This document shows, one piece after another, positions 15,552-24,391 of a DNA stretch of 54,688 nucleotides. Source of the stretch: a virus; the IMG/VR virus record IMGVR_UViG_3300028557_000048, positions 1 through 54,688 of that record; one strand, 5' to 3'. Made by a program: the position numbers and the translations under genes. Under the pieces are notes generated by a model that saw only the letters and a program-made list of their open reading frames with translations, searched no databases and was not told the origin of the DNA. Positions within the stretch are counted from its first letter, which is position 1, and every line of letters begins with the position of its first letter.

Positions 15552-16109
15552 CTAAGTATTGAGCGTTATGTTTCCGGACATGGTGTCTGTGTTAGTATTA
15601 GGTGAAGCTGAATAGATTTTAAGAAGGTCTTTGTTGAGCTTGAAAAAATGATTGAATTCGATAATCACCCAGTCTCCTGTCGTAGCAGAACTATAGTAGA
15701 TGAAATTATCGGTAACCCAAGTATATTTTGTTTGCACTGCAACATACTTGCCTTTGCGGTCGAACTTCATGAACAAGATGTTACAATCATTGTCTTCGGC
15801 TACATCCATGAGTTGCTTGATCCAAGAATCAAGTTGCTTGCACTCACCAGTCAACACCAAATGAAAGGGGAAGTCTTTATAATTTTTGCATTCGGCATTG
15901 AAGTTTTTAAAAGTTTCTCCTGGAACAATATCCCCCTTGAAACTCCTAACCTGATCCTCATGTAAGTATTGTTTCCTAGCTTGATTCTTGCCGCCAATGT
16001 ATGCACCCGAACTAGGAGCTCGGATGAAACTTTCGTCGTACGTTTTCGAAAGGAAGCTTGCAACTTCTCTTTCGAATGATGAACCTTTAGCTTTTTGTGG
16101 TGAGGGCAT
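15552..16109 (-). CDS. PD-(D/E)XK-like nuclease / recombination-associated protein
   Basis: The frame extends to 16190, but the ATG at 16109 starts the compact protein MPSPQKAKGSSFEREV and avoids overlap with gene 46. The 185-residue product has KGSSFEREVASFLS (about residues 8-21), then GDIVPGE (Asp about residue 60) and FNAECKNYKDF (Glu-Cys-Lys about 71-73). This is the E...D...ExK pattern of archaeal-Holliday-resolvase-like or restriction-type PD-(D/E)XK nucleases. It follows gene 46 by 40 nt in the 47-46 operon, which suggests a role in processing recombination or replication intermediates. The C-terminal tail is Asn/Thr-rich. A GATAAATC octamer lies 5 nt before the ATG and no Shine-Dalgarno is visible. 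Function is inferred from fold motifs and location only. Confidence 0.65.
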   Translation of the reverse strand: MPSPQKAKGSSFEREVASFLSKTYDESFIRAPSSGAYIGGKNQARKQYLHEDQVRSFKGDIVPGETFKNFNAECKNYKDFPFHLVLTGECKQLDSWIKQLMDVAEDNDCNILFMKFDRKGKYVAVQTKYTWVTDNFIYYSSATTGDWVIIEFNHFFKLNKDLLKIYSASPNTNTDTMSGNITLNT

Positions 16110-16114
16110 ACTAT

Positions 16115-16122
16115 GATTTATC
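16115..16122 (-). promoter_or_regulatory. Late-promoter-like octamer GATAAATC 5 nt before ATG
   Basis: The minus strand reads GATAAATC, ATAGT, ATG. It is one base off the octamer used before gene 20 and has the same spacing. Confidence 0.35.
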
Positions 16123-16149
16123 ACTTGTAATGACGCTGAAATAAAAACT

Positions 16150-18228
16150 TTAGTCGATATCACTAGTGGTCGAGTAACTAGTAAATCCACCTTCTTTGAT
16201 TACTGTTAACACTCGATCAACTCTGCTTGTCAGTTCTTCTTTATGACTCACTAACCAAATAGATTTGTTACGATTTCGCGTTAATGTTTTCAGGATGGCA
16301 AGTGAATTTTCTAGTCCAATACTGTCCATACCAGAATCAACAAGTTCATCAATAAAGATCGTATTGATCGGGAAATATAGATTTTCCCAAACATCACGGA
16401 ATGCAAAGGAAAGCGCAAGTATTAATCTATTCATCTCGCCGCGACTAAGATTGTGAAAATCTAGTTCACGACCTAATTCGGTGATCTCAACTGTTAAGTC
16501 GTTCTTGAATATAACAGTGTGCGGAAGCCCGATCTTATCTAGATAATAAGTTAGTCTGGCATTGAGGTAAGACAAGTTTTGATCGATGATCTTCTTGCGC
16601 ACGAACGAATCCTTGCTAGTCAACAGGTCGAGCAAGAACTTCAAGTGATCAGCGATTTTAGTAAGTTCGTTGATACGGTCGAATTTAATTTCTTGTAATG
16701 CTGATTTTTCCATGTCATTGATCTGGTCTATATACGGATCAACTTCGTCTACTTTACGCTGTATCTGCTGCAATAAATTAGCAACTGTACTACGATGTTC
16801 GATTGCTTCGATTTCAGTATCATAGTGTGTTATCGGAGCAGATCCTAATACTTCGTCGGCGTAATATTCATCGATCTGTTCTATGTAAGGATCCGATTCG
16901 GCGTTCTTGGCATCGATTTGATTTTGAATATTTTCAAGTTCCGAACTATGCTTGATAGCTTCTATGTGTGTCTTGTAATGTGTAACAGGAACATTGCCTA
17001 AAACATACACAGAATTTTTATTTTTTTCTAAATCATTTTGGGTTTGGGCAAAATCTTGGCGAGCAGTCATAAGAAGGTCCTGCTTACTCGATATCACGGC
17101 TCTGTGATTATCATCGTGGAAATCTTGACCACACGTATAACATTTGTTTTTTTCAAGTGTTGCTATTTCTTTTTCCAACTTGATAACAAGATTCTCGTCT
17201 TTCTTGAGTGTTGATTCTAAAGCAACAGTAGTCTTGTTGATAGTAGCAAGTTCAATTTTTTTACGATTGTATTCAGCTAGGTCGGCGTGCGCTTGTAGCT
17301 CAGAAACAATATTGATTGTCGATAACAAAGTATAGCTATCTTGCAAAGTCCTCACATCCAAATCACGCTTTTGCTTCCATGCAGTTTGCCGAGCTAAAAA
17401 CGCATTGTATAGTTCTTGCTTTTTCTTTTTTTCTTGGTATAATGTCAATGATTTATGAGCAACCAATTCAGCATCGATGTCGATCTGATTTAGATTATCA
17501 TATTCGGTGACTAAACTGTTTAGGTCTTCGGTATGTTTGGCATTCCATAATCTCCCACGACGCCGAAGATTTTCGATTTGTTCTTCAACTCGTCTATTGG
17601 CTTCTTGTATAGTTCTGGTCTTGAACTCTTCCTGCTCAATAGATTCTTTAATGGACTTCACTTGATTCTTGATAGCTTCTGCTTTCTCAGAGAGTAAAGT
17701 GATACCAAGCAATTGTTCAATGATTTTGCGCTGTTCTCCGGCGCCTAATGCTAGAAATGGTTCTGTGTAGGTGTTGAGTACAACAATATGCTTAAACATA
17801 TCATGTGTCATGCCAATGCTACGTTCGATTACCATTTGGGTATCTTTATTTTCACCCTGTGCATCATCTTTCGCATCTTGTAGCTGGTTGTTGACATAGA
17901 ACTTAAGCGCATGTGGTTTACGACTGCGTTCAATCCTGTATTCGGTGCCGTTAGCACTGTATTCAAGCGCAACTACCATGCCCTTGCCGTTGGTTCGGTT
18001 AATTAGGTTGTCCTTACGAATTTGGTTAATTGGACTGCCGAACAATGCATAACTGAGTGCTTGGATCATAGTAGTTTTTCCTACACCGTTGCGTGCACCA
18101 GCCCCGCCTAAATCTAAGTTATGCCCGAGAACCAAGATTAATTCGTTTGTGTTCAGTGATATTGTTTGCGGTACTGCACCCACACTTAAAAAGTTACGAA
18201 GGGTGATATTATTGAAGACAATACTCAT
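16150..18228 (-). CDS. 46: Recombination endonuclease subunit gp46 (SbcC/Rad50-like)
   Basis: The 692-residue protein is the ATPase partner of gp47. It has Walker A GARNGVGKTT (about residues 44-53), two long coiled-coil arms (about 175-330 and 385-530) around a zinc-hook CYTCGQ (about 362-367), the ABC signature LSRGEMNRL (about 597-605), and Walker B TIFIDELVDSG (about 630-640). Rad50-like proteins tether and help process DNA ends; in T4 gp46/47 produces 3' single strands for recombination-dependent replication and degrades host DNA. It overlaps gene 47 by 4 nt (18225-18228), the usual coupled arrangement. T4 gp46 is 560 residues; the extra length lies in the coiled coils. Confidence 0.95.
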   Translation of the reverse strand: MSIVFNNITLRNFLSVGAVPQTISLNTNELILVLGHNLDLGGAGARNGVGKTTMIQALSYALFGSPINQIRKDNLINRTNGKGMVVALEYSANGTEYRIERSRKPHALKFYVNNQLQDAKDDAQGENKDTQMVIERSIGMTHDMFKHIVVLNTYTEPFLALGAGEQRKIIEQLLGITLLSEKAEAIKNQVKSIKESIEQEEFKTRTIQEANRRVEEQIENLRRRGRLWNAKHTEDLNSLVTEYDNLNQIDIDAELVAHKSLTLYQEKKKKQELYNAFLARQTAWKQKRDLDVRTLQDSYTLLSTINIVSELQAHADLAEYNRKKIELATINKTTVALESTLKKDENLVIKLEKEIATLEKNKCYTCGQDFHDDNHRAVISSKQDLLMTARQDFAQTQNDLEKNKNSVYVLGNVPVTHYKTHIEAIKHSSELENIQNQIDAKNAESDPYIEQIDEYYADEVLGSAPITHYDTEIEAIEHRSTVANLLQQIQRKVDEVDPYIDQINDMEKSALQEIKFDRINELTKIADHLKFLLDLLTSKDSFVRKKIIDQNLSYLNARLTYYLDKIGLPHTVIFKNDLTVEITELGRELDFHNLSRGEMNRLILALSFAFRDVWENLYFPINTIFIDELVDSGMDSIGLENSLAILKTLTRNRNKSIWLVSHKEELTSRVDRVLTVIKEGGFTSYSTTSDID

Positions 18229-19241
18229 GTGTTAAGATATAACTCTAGTAGTAGTTTTGGATCATATAAATCACTTTCGATCTTTGTGATCTGGTCGATA
18301 ACGATCTGGTCAACACTTTCGAAACTTACGTCTCCGGGAGCAAGGTCAGACGCATATTCACTATTTTTAATAGGAATCAATGACATCTCTCGCAAGTTAT
18401 ATTTTGGGATCAATGTCTCACGAATGAAACTAGCTTCTTCATATGATATATCAATGTCTAGATGCACTCTAATATTTCCTTTAGGTAAAAGCAACCCATC
18501 TGGGTTATCTAGTACTTCGCTTAACTTGTAAACGCGAAACACGGGTTGATCAGGCCACGAATGAAACTCTGGTTCTTGGTCCCATTCAAGTACCATCATA
18601 CCACGAGCATCATCACCGGCGTCTGCATAATTATGAGGAAACGCATTGCCGATATACCAGATGTTTTTGCGAGATTGTCTCTTGTGAAAGTGTCCAGAAA
18701 ATACACGTTCGAATCTAGCAACATGATCAGAGTTTAGTTCGCCGTGATCAGGCATCTCGATCATTGCATTCATGAAAAAATGTGGCAATTCTAAGTGAGC
18801 AAACAAATATTTACCACTCATCTTTGCTAGTTTTTTATAGTCATCCCCTATTAACCATGGAGCAATTACTACATCACCTTGCTGAAACCAATCATTGACG
18901 ATGATAACGTTGGGAAGATGATTTGCCCACTCGACTGAATGAACATCTCTACGATCACGGTAATACAAGTCGTGATTGCCTGGAATGAAGTATACTCTTT
19001 CGAAACTAGCGTTTAATCGTTCTAGGGCCCGAAGACCAAACTGAAGGGTGTGAATATTAATGCTTGCTCTATGGTGATTCCAATCACCTAAGAAAAAACA
19101 AGTTTCACATCCTTCCTCTTTAGCCTTACTGATAAACCAATCTATGAAATCAAGACAGTCTTGGTTATGTTGTAAGCTGTTGCTTTTAAGACCAAAATGA
19201 ATATCAGTAAGGACAGCAGCTTTTTTAAACAAATTACTCAT
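18225..19241 (-). CDS. 47: Recombination endonuclease subunit gp47 (SbcD/Mre11-like)
   Basis: The 338-residue metallophosphoesterase carries all core motifs: LTDIHFG (about residues 11-17), FLGDWNHHR (about 45-53), IPGNHDLYY (about 81-89) and SGHFHKRQ (about 187-194), which bind two metal ions. It forms the nuclease half of the gp46/gp47 complex and matches the T4 protein in length (339). Its stop overlaps the start of 46 by 4 nt, and gene 55 ends at its 5' side 49 nt upstream, so 55-47-46-nuclease are likely cotranscribed leftward. Confidence 0.95.
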   Translation of the reverse strand: MSNLFKKAAVLTDIHFGLKSNSLQHNQDCLDFIDWFISKAKEEGCETCFFLGDWNHHRASINIHTLQFGLRALERLNASFERVYFIPGNHDLYYRDRRDVHSVEWANHLPNVIIVNDWFQQGDVVIAPWLIGDDYKKLAKMSGKYLFAHLELPHFFMNAMIEMPDHGELNSDHVARFERVFSGHFHKRQSRKNIWYIGNAFPHNYADAGDDARGMMVLEWDQEPEFHSWPDQPVFRVYKLSEVLDNPDGLLLPKGNIRVHLDIDISYEEASFIRETLIPKYNLREMSLIPIKNSEYASDLAPGDVSFESVDQIVIDQITKIESDLYDPKLLLELYLNT

Positions 19242-19290
19242 AGAATAATTATATCACCTTATAGATTATTAAACAATAGATTTGGATAAC

Positions 19291-20175
19291 TTAAGGCTCT
19301 AGTTGCATCTTTGTGCCTTTTGTTTGGCGAGTAAATGAGGGAGCTAATCCATTCATCTCCAAGATGTCGTCGCGAATATTCTGTGACCTCTTTTCAGTGT
19401 TTAGTACTCGGCAGAAGCTATTAGTAATAGCCGCCGTATAGTAGGCGAATGGATTTGCAGACTTTGCTTCGTTGAATCGAAGTCCAACATATGTTAGTTG
19501 TAGAATGGCAGAGTTACGCATCTCATCATTGTAGGTATACCCCCTCCAATTATATTTCATAGCATACTTCTCGCACAACATCATATACATTCTAGCTAGC
19601 TTGTTTGTGATGTTTCCGTGATCCTTAGAGAAGTAACCATTTTCAATTCCGCCCACCCAATGTGATTTTCCCACACAACGGAATTCTTTTGTGTCGTCTA
19701 ACTTATAATGTTGGAATGGAGGAAAGTTTACCTTCACGTGGACCATATCATCCACTTCAGCCTTTGATGTTTTGTCTTCCAAATCAGAAAACTCAGTACT
19801 GTCATCGTTTTCAAAGATCAATATGTCTGTTGCAGTCTTCTTATTGGTTTTTCTTGGTTGTTTAGCTGCAATCGGAATATGGTCCCAAGTCATAACACGA
19901 AAAATTAGATCCTGTATTGGAATTGAGTTTGGGTCCACTTTCTCACCGGATTCAATTGACAATCTAGTTGCGCGTGTTTCTCTTGCTAGTTCGATCTGTT
20001 CAGGTTTAGCAGCAAATTCTAAACTACTAGCCAACGTAGATTCTGGTTGATCGATAATTAGGTCATATCTGTGATAATCTGGGTCAACATAATAGCAATA
20101 TGAGTTCTTGCTGATATGGATTTCTTTTAAGATATCCTTGTTATTTAAATAATTGATTGGTTTCTTTATAGCCAC
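19291..20175 (-). CDS. 55: Late-transcription sigma factor gp55
   Basis: This is the sigma factor that directs host RNA polymerase to late promoters, in T4 together with gp33 and the gp45 clamp. The C-terminal half has the region 2-like segment AMKYNWRGYTYNDEMRNSA, then LTYVGLRFNEAKSANPFAYY, AITNSFCRVLNTEKRSQNIRD and the end DDILEMNGLAPSFTRQ, all typical of gp55. The frame runs back to a TTG at 20232, but AGAAGGA lies 6 nt before the in-frame GTG at 20175, which gives a 294-residue protein starting VAIKKPINYLNN. That is longer than T4 gp55 (185 residues), with an acidic insert (ENDDSTEFSDLEDKTSKAE) and an N-terminal extension. It is divergent from the late baseplate operon, with a palindromic late-promoter pair between them. 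Confidence 0.93.
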   Translation of the reverse strand: MAIKKPINYLNNKDILKEIHISKNSYCYYVDPDYHRYDLIIDQPESTLASSLEFAAKPEQIELARETRATRLSIESGEKVDPNSIPIQDLIFRVMTWDHIPIAAKQPRKTNKKTATDILIFENDDSTEFSDLEDKTSKAEVDDMVHVKVNFPPFQHYKLDDTKEFRCVGKSHWVGGIENGYFSKDHGNITNKLARMYMMLCEKYAMKYNWRGYTYNDEMRNSAILQLTYVGLRFNEAKSANPFAYYTAAITNSFCRVLNTEKRSQNIRDDILEMNGLAPSFTRQTKGTKMQLEP

Positions 20176-20203
20176 ATCTAATCCTTCTATGATTATAATT
20201 TGT

Positions 20204-20232
20204 ATGATACTATTACTGTTGCAAAAATACAA
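20204..20232 (-). promoter_or_regulatory. Possible sigma70-type promoter for gene 55
   Basis: On the minus strand TTGTAT (20232-20227) and TATCAT (20209-20204) are 17 nt apart, upstream of the GTG start at 20175. The -10 matches TATAAT at five of six positions; the -35 is weak. It could drive gene 55 before late transcription begins. Confidence 0.3.
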
Positions 20233-20265
20233 CTGATTAGGGTAAAAATTCGATGATTTTCAAGC

Positions 20266-20290
20266 GATAAATACACTCAGTGTATTTATG
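20266..20290. promoter_or_regulatory. Perfect palindrome forming divergent late promoters
   Basis: ATAAATACACT (20267-20277) and AGTGTATTTAT (20279-20289) are exact reverse complements around one base. The plus strand carries GATAAATA (20266-20273), 58 nt before the ATG at 20332. The minus strand carries CATAAATA (20290-20283), facing gene 55. The two octamers are 9 bp apart. Confidence 0.65.
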
Positions 20291-20331
20291 CGTGATGTAA
20301 ATATGAATAATTTGTTTAGGTACTACAAAGA

Positions 20332-21798
20332 ATGACAACGGCGACACAACAACTTATAATCAACCTAAAAGCCGCACCAATTGGTGCGTTGTATTCAGGC
20401 AAGGATCCTCAAGGTTATACTAAGTTCTTGAAAAAGACCGGCGAGAATCAGTGGCAATATTTTCAAAACGGTCAACCAGGTGAATATATCGGGGTAGAAA
20501 GCGCCGCTGCAACATTCCAACGAGATAAGATGGGTAGGGTCACGGGCGGCACTACAGAAGCACCTGAGACTGGGAAAACCGCCCCAGTACAAGCAACGAC
20601 CGGTGGGCGAACTGCTAGAGAAGCATTCGCCGGTGCACCCGCAGGAACTGTATGGACTGGCAGAGGTACCAGAGGCGATACTAATGGACAGCTTCTAGTC
20701 ATCAAAAAAGAAGATAACGGCCGCTTCTCGGTTGGCCCAAACGGCGCTATGAACCAGCTGAGTAGTGATATTAACAGTGCGCTCGATTACTACAAATTTT
20801 CAGGAAATGTGATTAATACTGCAAACAGAGCAGCTTGGTCTATCTCGCCACCTTCGTCTTTTCCAGCAAAAGATACTGTACGTAGAGCGAATGGCGCCGC
20901 CTCGACTACGGCTACGGCTTCAACTTCAACCAATCCACCCACTGGTCTTCAGGGTCCGATTGATACGGTCGAAGCAGAAGCAACTCTACAAGATCAAACT
21001 CAGTTTGGCCTTTCAGAAGACTGGCGTGTTCGATTGACTCTATCACCGGGCTCTGATTATCTTTATAATGATCCTGATGCTGAAAACAGCGTACTGGCTC
21101 CATTAGCAGAGACCGACGGTGTGATATTTCCATACACACCCCGAATTGGTCTCACCTACACCGCAGAATACGGAGAAACTAAGTTAACACATAGTAATTA
21201 TAAGATACACCAGTATATTGCAAGTTCAGTGGATCAGGTTTCTATAACTGCTGATTTTACATGCCAAGACGTATTCGAAGCAAGATATCTAATTGCAGTC
21301 ATACACTTCTTTAGGTCAATGACTAAGATGTTCTATGGCCAAGATGAGTATCCTATGCGTGGCACTCCTCCCCCATTGTGCTACATGTATGGGTTAGGGG
21401 ACTTTCAGTTCCAAGCGCATCCATTAGCGATCAATAGTTTTGCTTATACTTTGCCGCCTGACGTGGACTACATTAGAACAACTGCACCTGAATCTGCTGG
21501 ACTCATAACTCCTTCACAATATGAAACCGAAAAGTCCATTGATAATCAACGCCAGCTACCGGCTAATGTTGGACGCGGCGGCGTGTTGCGGCGTATAAGG
21601 GCATTGCAGTTAGCAAACCAGTCCTCTCCCACTGTAACTTGGGTGCCTACTAAAATTGAATTAACAATTAATGCATTGCCGATAATAAGTAGAAATCAAA
21701 TTTCAAACGAATTCAGTCTTAAAAAATATGCAACAGGAGACCTTATGTTGGGTGCTAGACGAGGAAAAGGCGGCCTGAGCGGCGGAGGTATGTGGTAA
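20332..21798 (+). CDS. Baseplate tail-tube-fold protein (gp48/gp54-like)
   Basis: The 488-residue protein has a low-complexity Gly/Thr/Ala-rich N-terminal half (about 75-215). Its C-terminal half resembles the tail-tube fold of baseplate tube initiators: FPYTPRIGLTYTAEYG (about 264-279), THSNYKIHQYIASS, then IAVIHFFRSMTKMFYGQD (about 323-340), TPPPLCYMYGLGDFQF (about 347-362) and ALPIISRNQISNEFSL near the end. The spacing of these blocks is reminiscent of T4 gp48/gp54, which cap the baseplate hub and start tube polymerisation. I cannot say which of the two it matches. Translation of gene 53 is coupled by a TAATG overlap. A late octamer lies 58 nt upstream of the ATG. Confidence 0.6.
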   Translation: MTTATQQLIINLKAAPIGALYSGKDPQGYTKFLKKTGENQWQYFQNGQPGEYIGVESAAATFQRDKMGRVTGGTTEAPETGKTAPVQATTGGRTAREAFAGAPAGTVWTGRGTRGDTNGQLLVIKKEDNGRFSVGPNGAMNQLSSDINSALDYYKFSGNVINTANRAAWSISPPSSFPAKDTVRRANGAASTTATASTSTNPPTGLQGPIDTVEAEATLQDQTQFGLSEDWRVRLTLSPGSDYLYNDPDAENSVLAPLAETDGVIFPYTPRIGLTYTAEYGETKLTHSNYKIHQYIASSVDQVSITADFTCQDVFEARYLIAVIHFFRSMTKMFYGQDEYPMRGTPPPLCYMYGLGDFQFQAHPLAINSFAYTLPPDVDYIRTTAPESAGLITPSQYETEKSIDNQRQLPANVGRGGVLRRIRALQLANQSSPTVTWVPTKIELTINALPIISRNQISNEFSLKKYATGDLMLGARRGKGGLSGGGMW

Positions 21799-22112
21799 TG
21801 AGTAATCAAGGAATATATCCTCCGACGAGTCCATATACTCAGACTAATGTAGTGAGCGCCAAATATCTAGACGTTTTGGTATATAGAGATATTCCCAAAG
21901 ATGTAAACGATGTTTATATGGAAATCACTGCGACCTATCAATATAGACCAGACTTATTAGCATATGATTTGTACGGCGATGCGAAGTTATGGTGGGTATT
22001 TGCTGCGCGTAATCCAAATCGGTTAGGCGAAGATCCCTACTTTAACTTTACCGCAGGTGTAGGAATATACGTACCTAAAATGACTACTTTAGTCAGTGTG
22101 TTAGGTATCTAA
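21798..22112 (+). CDS. 53: Baseplate wedge protein gp53
   Basis: The 104-residue protein has the gp53 signature YRPDLLAYDLYGDAKLWWVF followed by AARNPNRLGEDPYFNFTAG, seen in wedge proteins of T4-like phages and in LysM-like baseplate proteins of other myoviruses. The start is the ATG at 21798, which overlaps the upstream stop codon and has GGAGG 9 nt before it; an upstream GTG at 21792 is less likely. T4 gp53 is longer (196 residues). It acts in joining wedges to the baseplate hub. The next gene follows after 1 nt. Confidence 0.88.
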   Translation: MSNQGIYPPTSPYTQTNVVSAKYLDVLVYRDIPKDVNDVYMEITATYQYRPDLLAYDLYGDAKLWWVFAARNPNRLGEDPYFNFTAGVGIYVPKMTTLVSVLGI

Positions 22113-22113
22113 T

Positions 22114-24375
22114 ATGGCAGAACACACGGAAATTGTCGGTTCAGCCGATGATGACAGACAAAATCGTAATTTACCTGCAACTTCAACTCCAACGATCAGG
22201 AAAGAAACGTCAGACCTTCTTGTTCCGGGAAAACGACTGTTTAATCCTTTAGGAAAATTTGCTAGCTATAATTATCAAATTAGTTTGTACATGATTACTC
22301 CTGATGCATACGATGCATTTATTCAGACTGGACGCCGCAGGATTAATGCATTTAGTGATGCATTGCCTGATCGAGGCATAGATCCAGTAACTGGTAAAAG
22401 AACGGGTGGCGGAGCATTACTAGTTGCTCAGAGCGGGGGGATAAACAATAAAATCGATAACCGAGCACCGGGTTTTACTAATGATTTTGGAATCGATAAT
22501 CTAGTAATAAAGAATTTTCTGAGTGGACCGTCTACTGGAAGTACAGCAAATGTTACTGAAGTAACTTTTTCTATTACTGAGCCATATGGATTTTCTTTCC
22601 TGACTAAACTAAGACGGGCAGCAGACGCTATTGAAAAATACGTAAATTCAGGGTTTTCTATTGGGTCTAGTCTTAGAACAGGCAAAGGTCCGGAAAATCC
22701 AGCTAAACAGTTCTTTATATTAGGCATTCGTTTTTATGGATATGATATTGCCGGCAATCCCATGACAGGTTCTGAGAAAGTTGGAGGTAGTATATTAGAC
22801 CCAACCAACCGTTCAGTCGATATTAATTCACCCCAAAACGCAGTATTTGAAACGTTTTATGATATTGCGATTACTTCCATCAAATTTAAAATTGATGGAA
22901 ATTCTGTTAGGTACGACTGTGCAGCAAACGCTTTGTTCCCTAAGGAAGCGCTGGGCGCGCGATTGGGCGCCATCAAAAAGAATACAAATGTTACCGGAAA
23001 AACGGTAGGTGACGTATTGCGCAGTCTGATGGAAAACCTAACAAACGAGCAACAAGCTGATACTAAAAAAACTCCGCCTGCTAGGCAAGAAGCTAATACT
23101 TACGCAATAAAATTTATAGGCGACGCTGATCAGATTGACATGGCTGAGATCGCTACTCCAGAAGATATCAACAAATATAAATATCCAGGGTCGACAGCGA
23201 AGTCTCAGCAAGAATCTAACCCCGGGCTAGAAGTAATATCAACCCCTGATAAAGACAAACGAAGCTATAGTTTGCCACCAATGCCTATTGTACAGGCAAT
23301 AAATCAAGTAATATCACAGAGTACATTTTTAAGAGACGCGCTACAACTGGTATATACTACTGCGACTGAGCCGGATTTTGCTAAAAAAGTAAGAAATGCA
23401 AACAAACCCAATTCAAAAGCAGCAATGAAATGGTATACTTGTAATCCGGTACTTTCAAATGCTAGGTGGGATAAGATATTGGGTTCATGGGCATATGACA
23501 TAACATATCAGATACAAATTTACCTGACTCCCGTGATCGATAGCGCGTTTGCTAACCCTGGCAGCCGCTACTATGGTCCGCACAAACGATATAAATATTG
23601 GTATACTGGCGAAAATTCCGAAATCATTGGATATACACAGCAACTCGATACCGCTTATTATGTCATTGTATTGGGTGGTCCACCCAATACCTCTTCTACT
23701 GTTACAGCTCCGGGACAAGTTGACCCTGGAGCAAACCAATTTAGCACGCCTAGAGATCCTCAGGGGGTAGATCACATTAATGCTAAACAAGGTCTATTGG
23801 GCTCGCAAGCAACTGCTACCCCGGGCAGCGTGATGACATACTTGCTTGATCCTGCTAAAACCGCGACAGCTACTATCAATATTTTAGGTGACCCAGATTT
23901 TCTCATGCAAGACACTACTTATTCAGAAGAGAGTCAAATTTATCAAAGATTTTACGGCACTGATGGGTTTACGGTTGACCCTAACGGAGGACAGGTTTTC
24001 GTTGAAATCGACTTCAACGAACCAGTTGATTACTCGGCTGGAACTGGATTGATGAACATCAACGAGAGCATACAATTTTGGAAATATCCTGAAAGCCTGT
24101 CGAAATTAATTCAAGGTATATGCTATCATGTAATCGATGTCAAAAGTACATTCAATTCTGGAAAATTTGAACAAGTACTGAACTGTATTATAAACGCAAT
24201 GGGATCTCCGGAAGACCCATTCTCCTCTGAACGCAGTGATTCTTCTAGTAATACTGGATCAAATACACCCAATAATGGAACTGGTAATAACACTGGTTCA
24301 CTTCCCGGAAGTATTCCCGGAGATAATAAAAATGTCTTTGTCCCTCCTACAGATTCCCAAAGTCCCGAAAATTAA
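22114..24375 (+). CDS. Baseplate hub-like structural protein (gp27 position, function inferred)
   Basis: The 753-residue protein lies between gene 53 and the gp5-like spike. Recognisable blocks are FNPLGKFASYNYQISLYMITPDAY (about 41-64, given here as one segment split by the SYN turn), VTEVTFSITEPYGFSF, FFILGIRFYGYD and RYYGPHKRYKYWYTG. Such blocks occur, as far as I recall, in large virion proteins upstream of gp5 in environmental T4-like phages. The position suggests the hub ring that carries the spike (T4 gp27), but gp27 is only 391 residues and I see no clear gp27 motif. The C-terminal 70 residues are Ser/Asn/Gly/Thr-rich and probably disordered. Translation is likely coupled to gene 53 (start 1 nt after the stop). 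Confidence 0.55.
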   Translation: MAEHTEIVGSADDDRQNRNLPATSTPTIRKETSDLLVPGKRLFNPLGKFASYNYQISLYMITPDAYDAFIQTGRRRINAFSDALPDRGIDPVTGKRTGGGALLVAQSGGINNKIDNRAPGFTNDFGIDNLVIKNFLSGPSTGSTANVTEVTFSITEPYGFSFLTKLRRAADAIEKYVNSGFSIGSSLRTGKGPENPAKQFFILGIRFYGYDIAGNPMTGSEKVGGSILDPTNRSVDINSPQNAVFETFYDIAITSIKFKIDGNSVRYDCAANALFPKEALGARLGAIKKNTNVTGKTVGDVLRSLMENLTNEQQADTKKTPPARQEANTYAIKFIGDADQIDMAEIATPEDINKYKYPGSTAKSQQESNPGLEVISTPDKDKRSYSLPPMPIVQAINQVISQSTFLRDALQLVYTTATEPDFAKKVRNANKPNSKAAMKWYTCNPVLSNARWDKILGSWAYDITYQIQIYLTPVIDSAFANPGSRYYGPHKRYKYWYTGENSEIIGYTQQLDTAYYVIVLGGPPNTSSTVTAPGQVDPGANQFSTPRDPQGVDHINAKQGLLGSQATATPGSVMTYLLDPAKTATATINILGDPDFLMQDTTYSEESQIYQRFYGTDGFTVDPNGGQVFVEIDFNEPVDYSAGTGLMNINESIQFWKYPESLSKLIQGICYHVIDVKSTFNSGKFEQVLNCIINAMGSPEDPFSSERSDSSSNTGSNTPNNGTGNNTGSLPGSIPGDNKNVFVPPTDSQSPEN

Positions 24376-24391
24376 ATTTAGGTAATAAAGT

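Noticed and set aside
20176-20232. TTG start for gene 55
   Set aside because: AGAAGGA precedes the in-frame GTG at 20175; the upstream 19 residues are Ile/Asn/Ser-rich and unlike the family.
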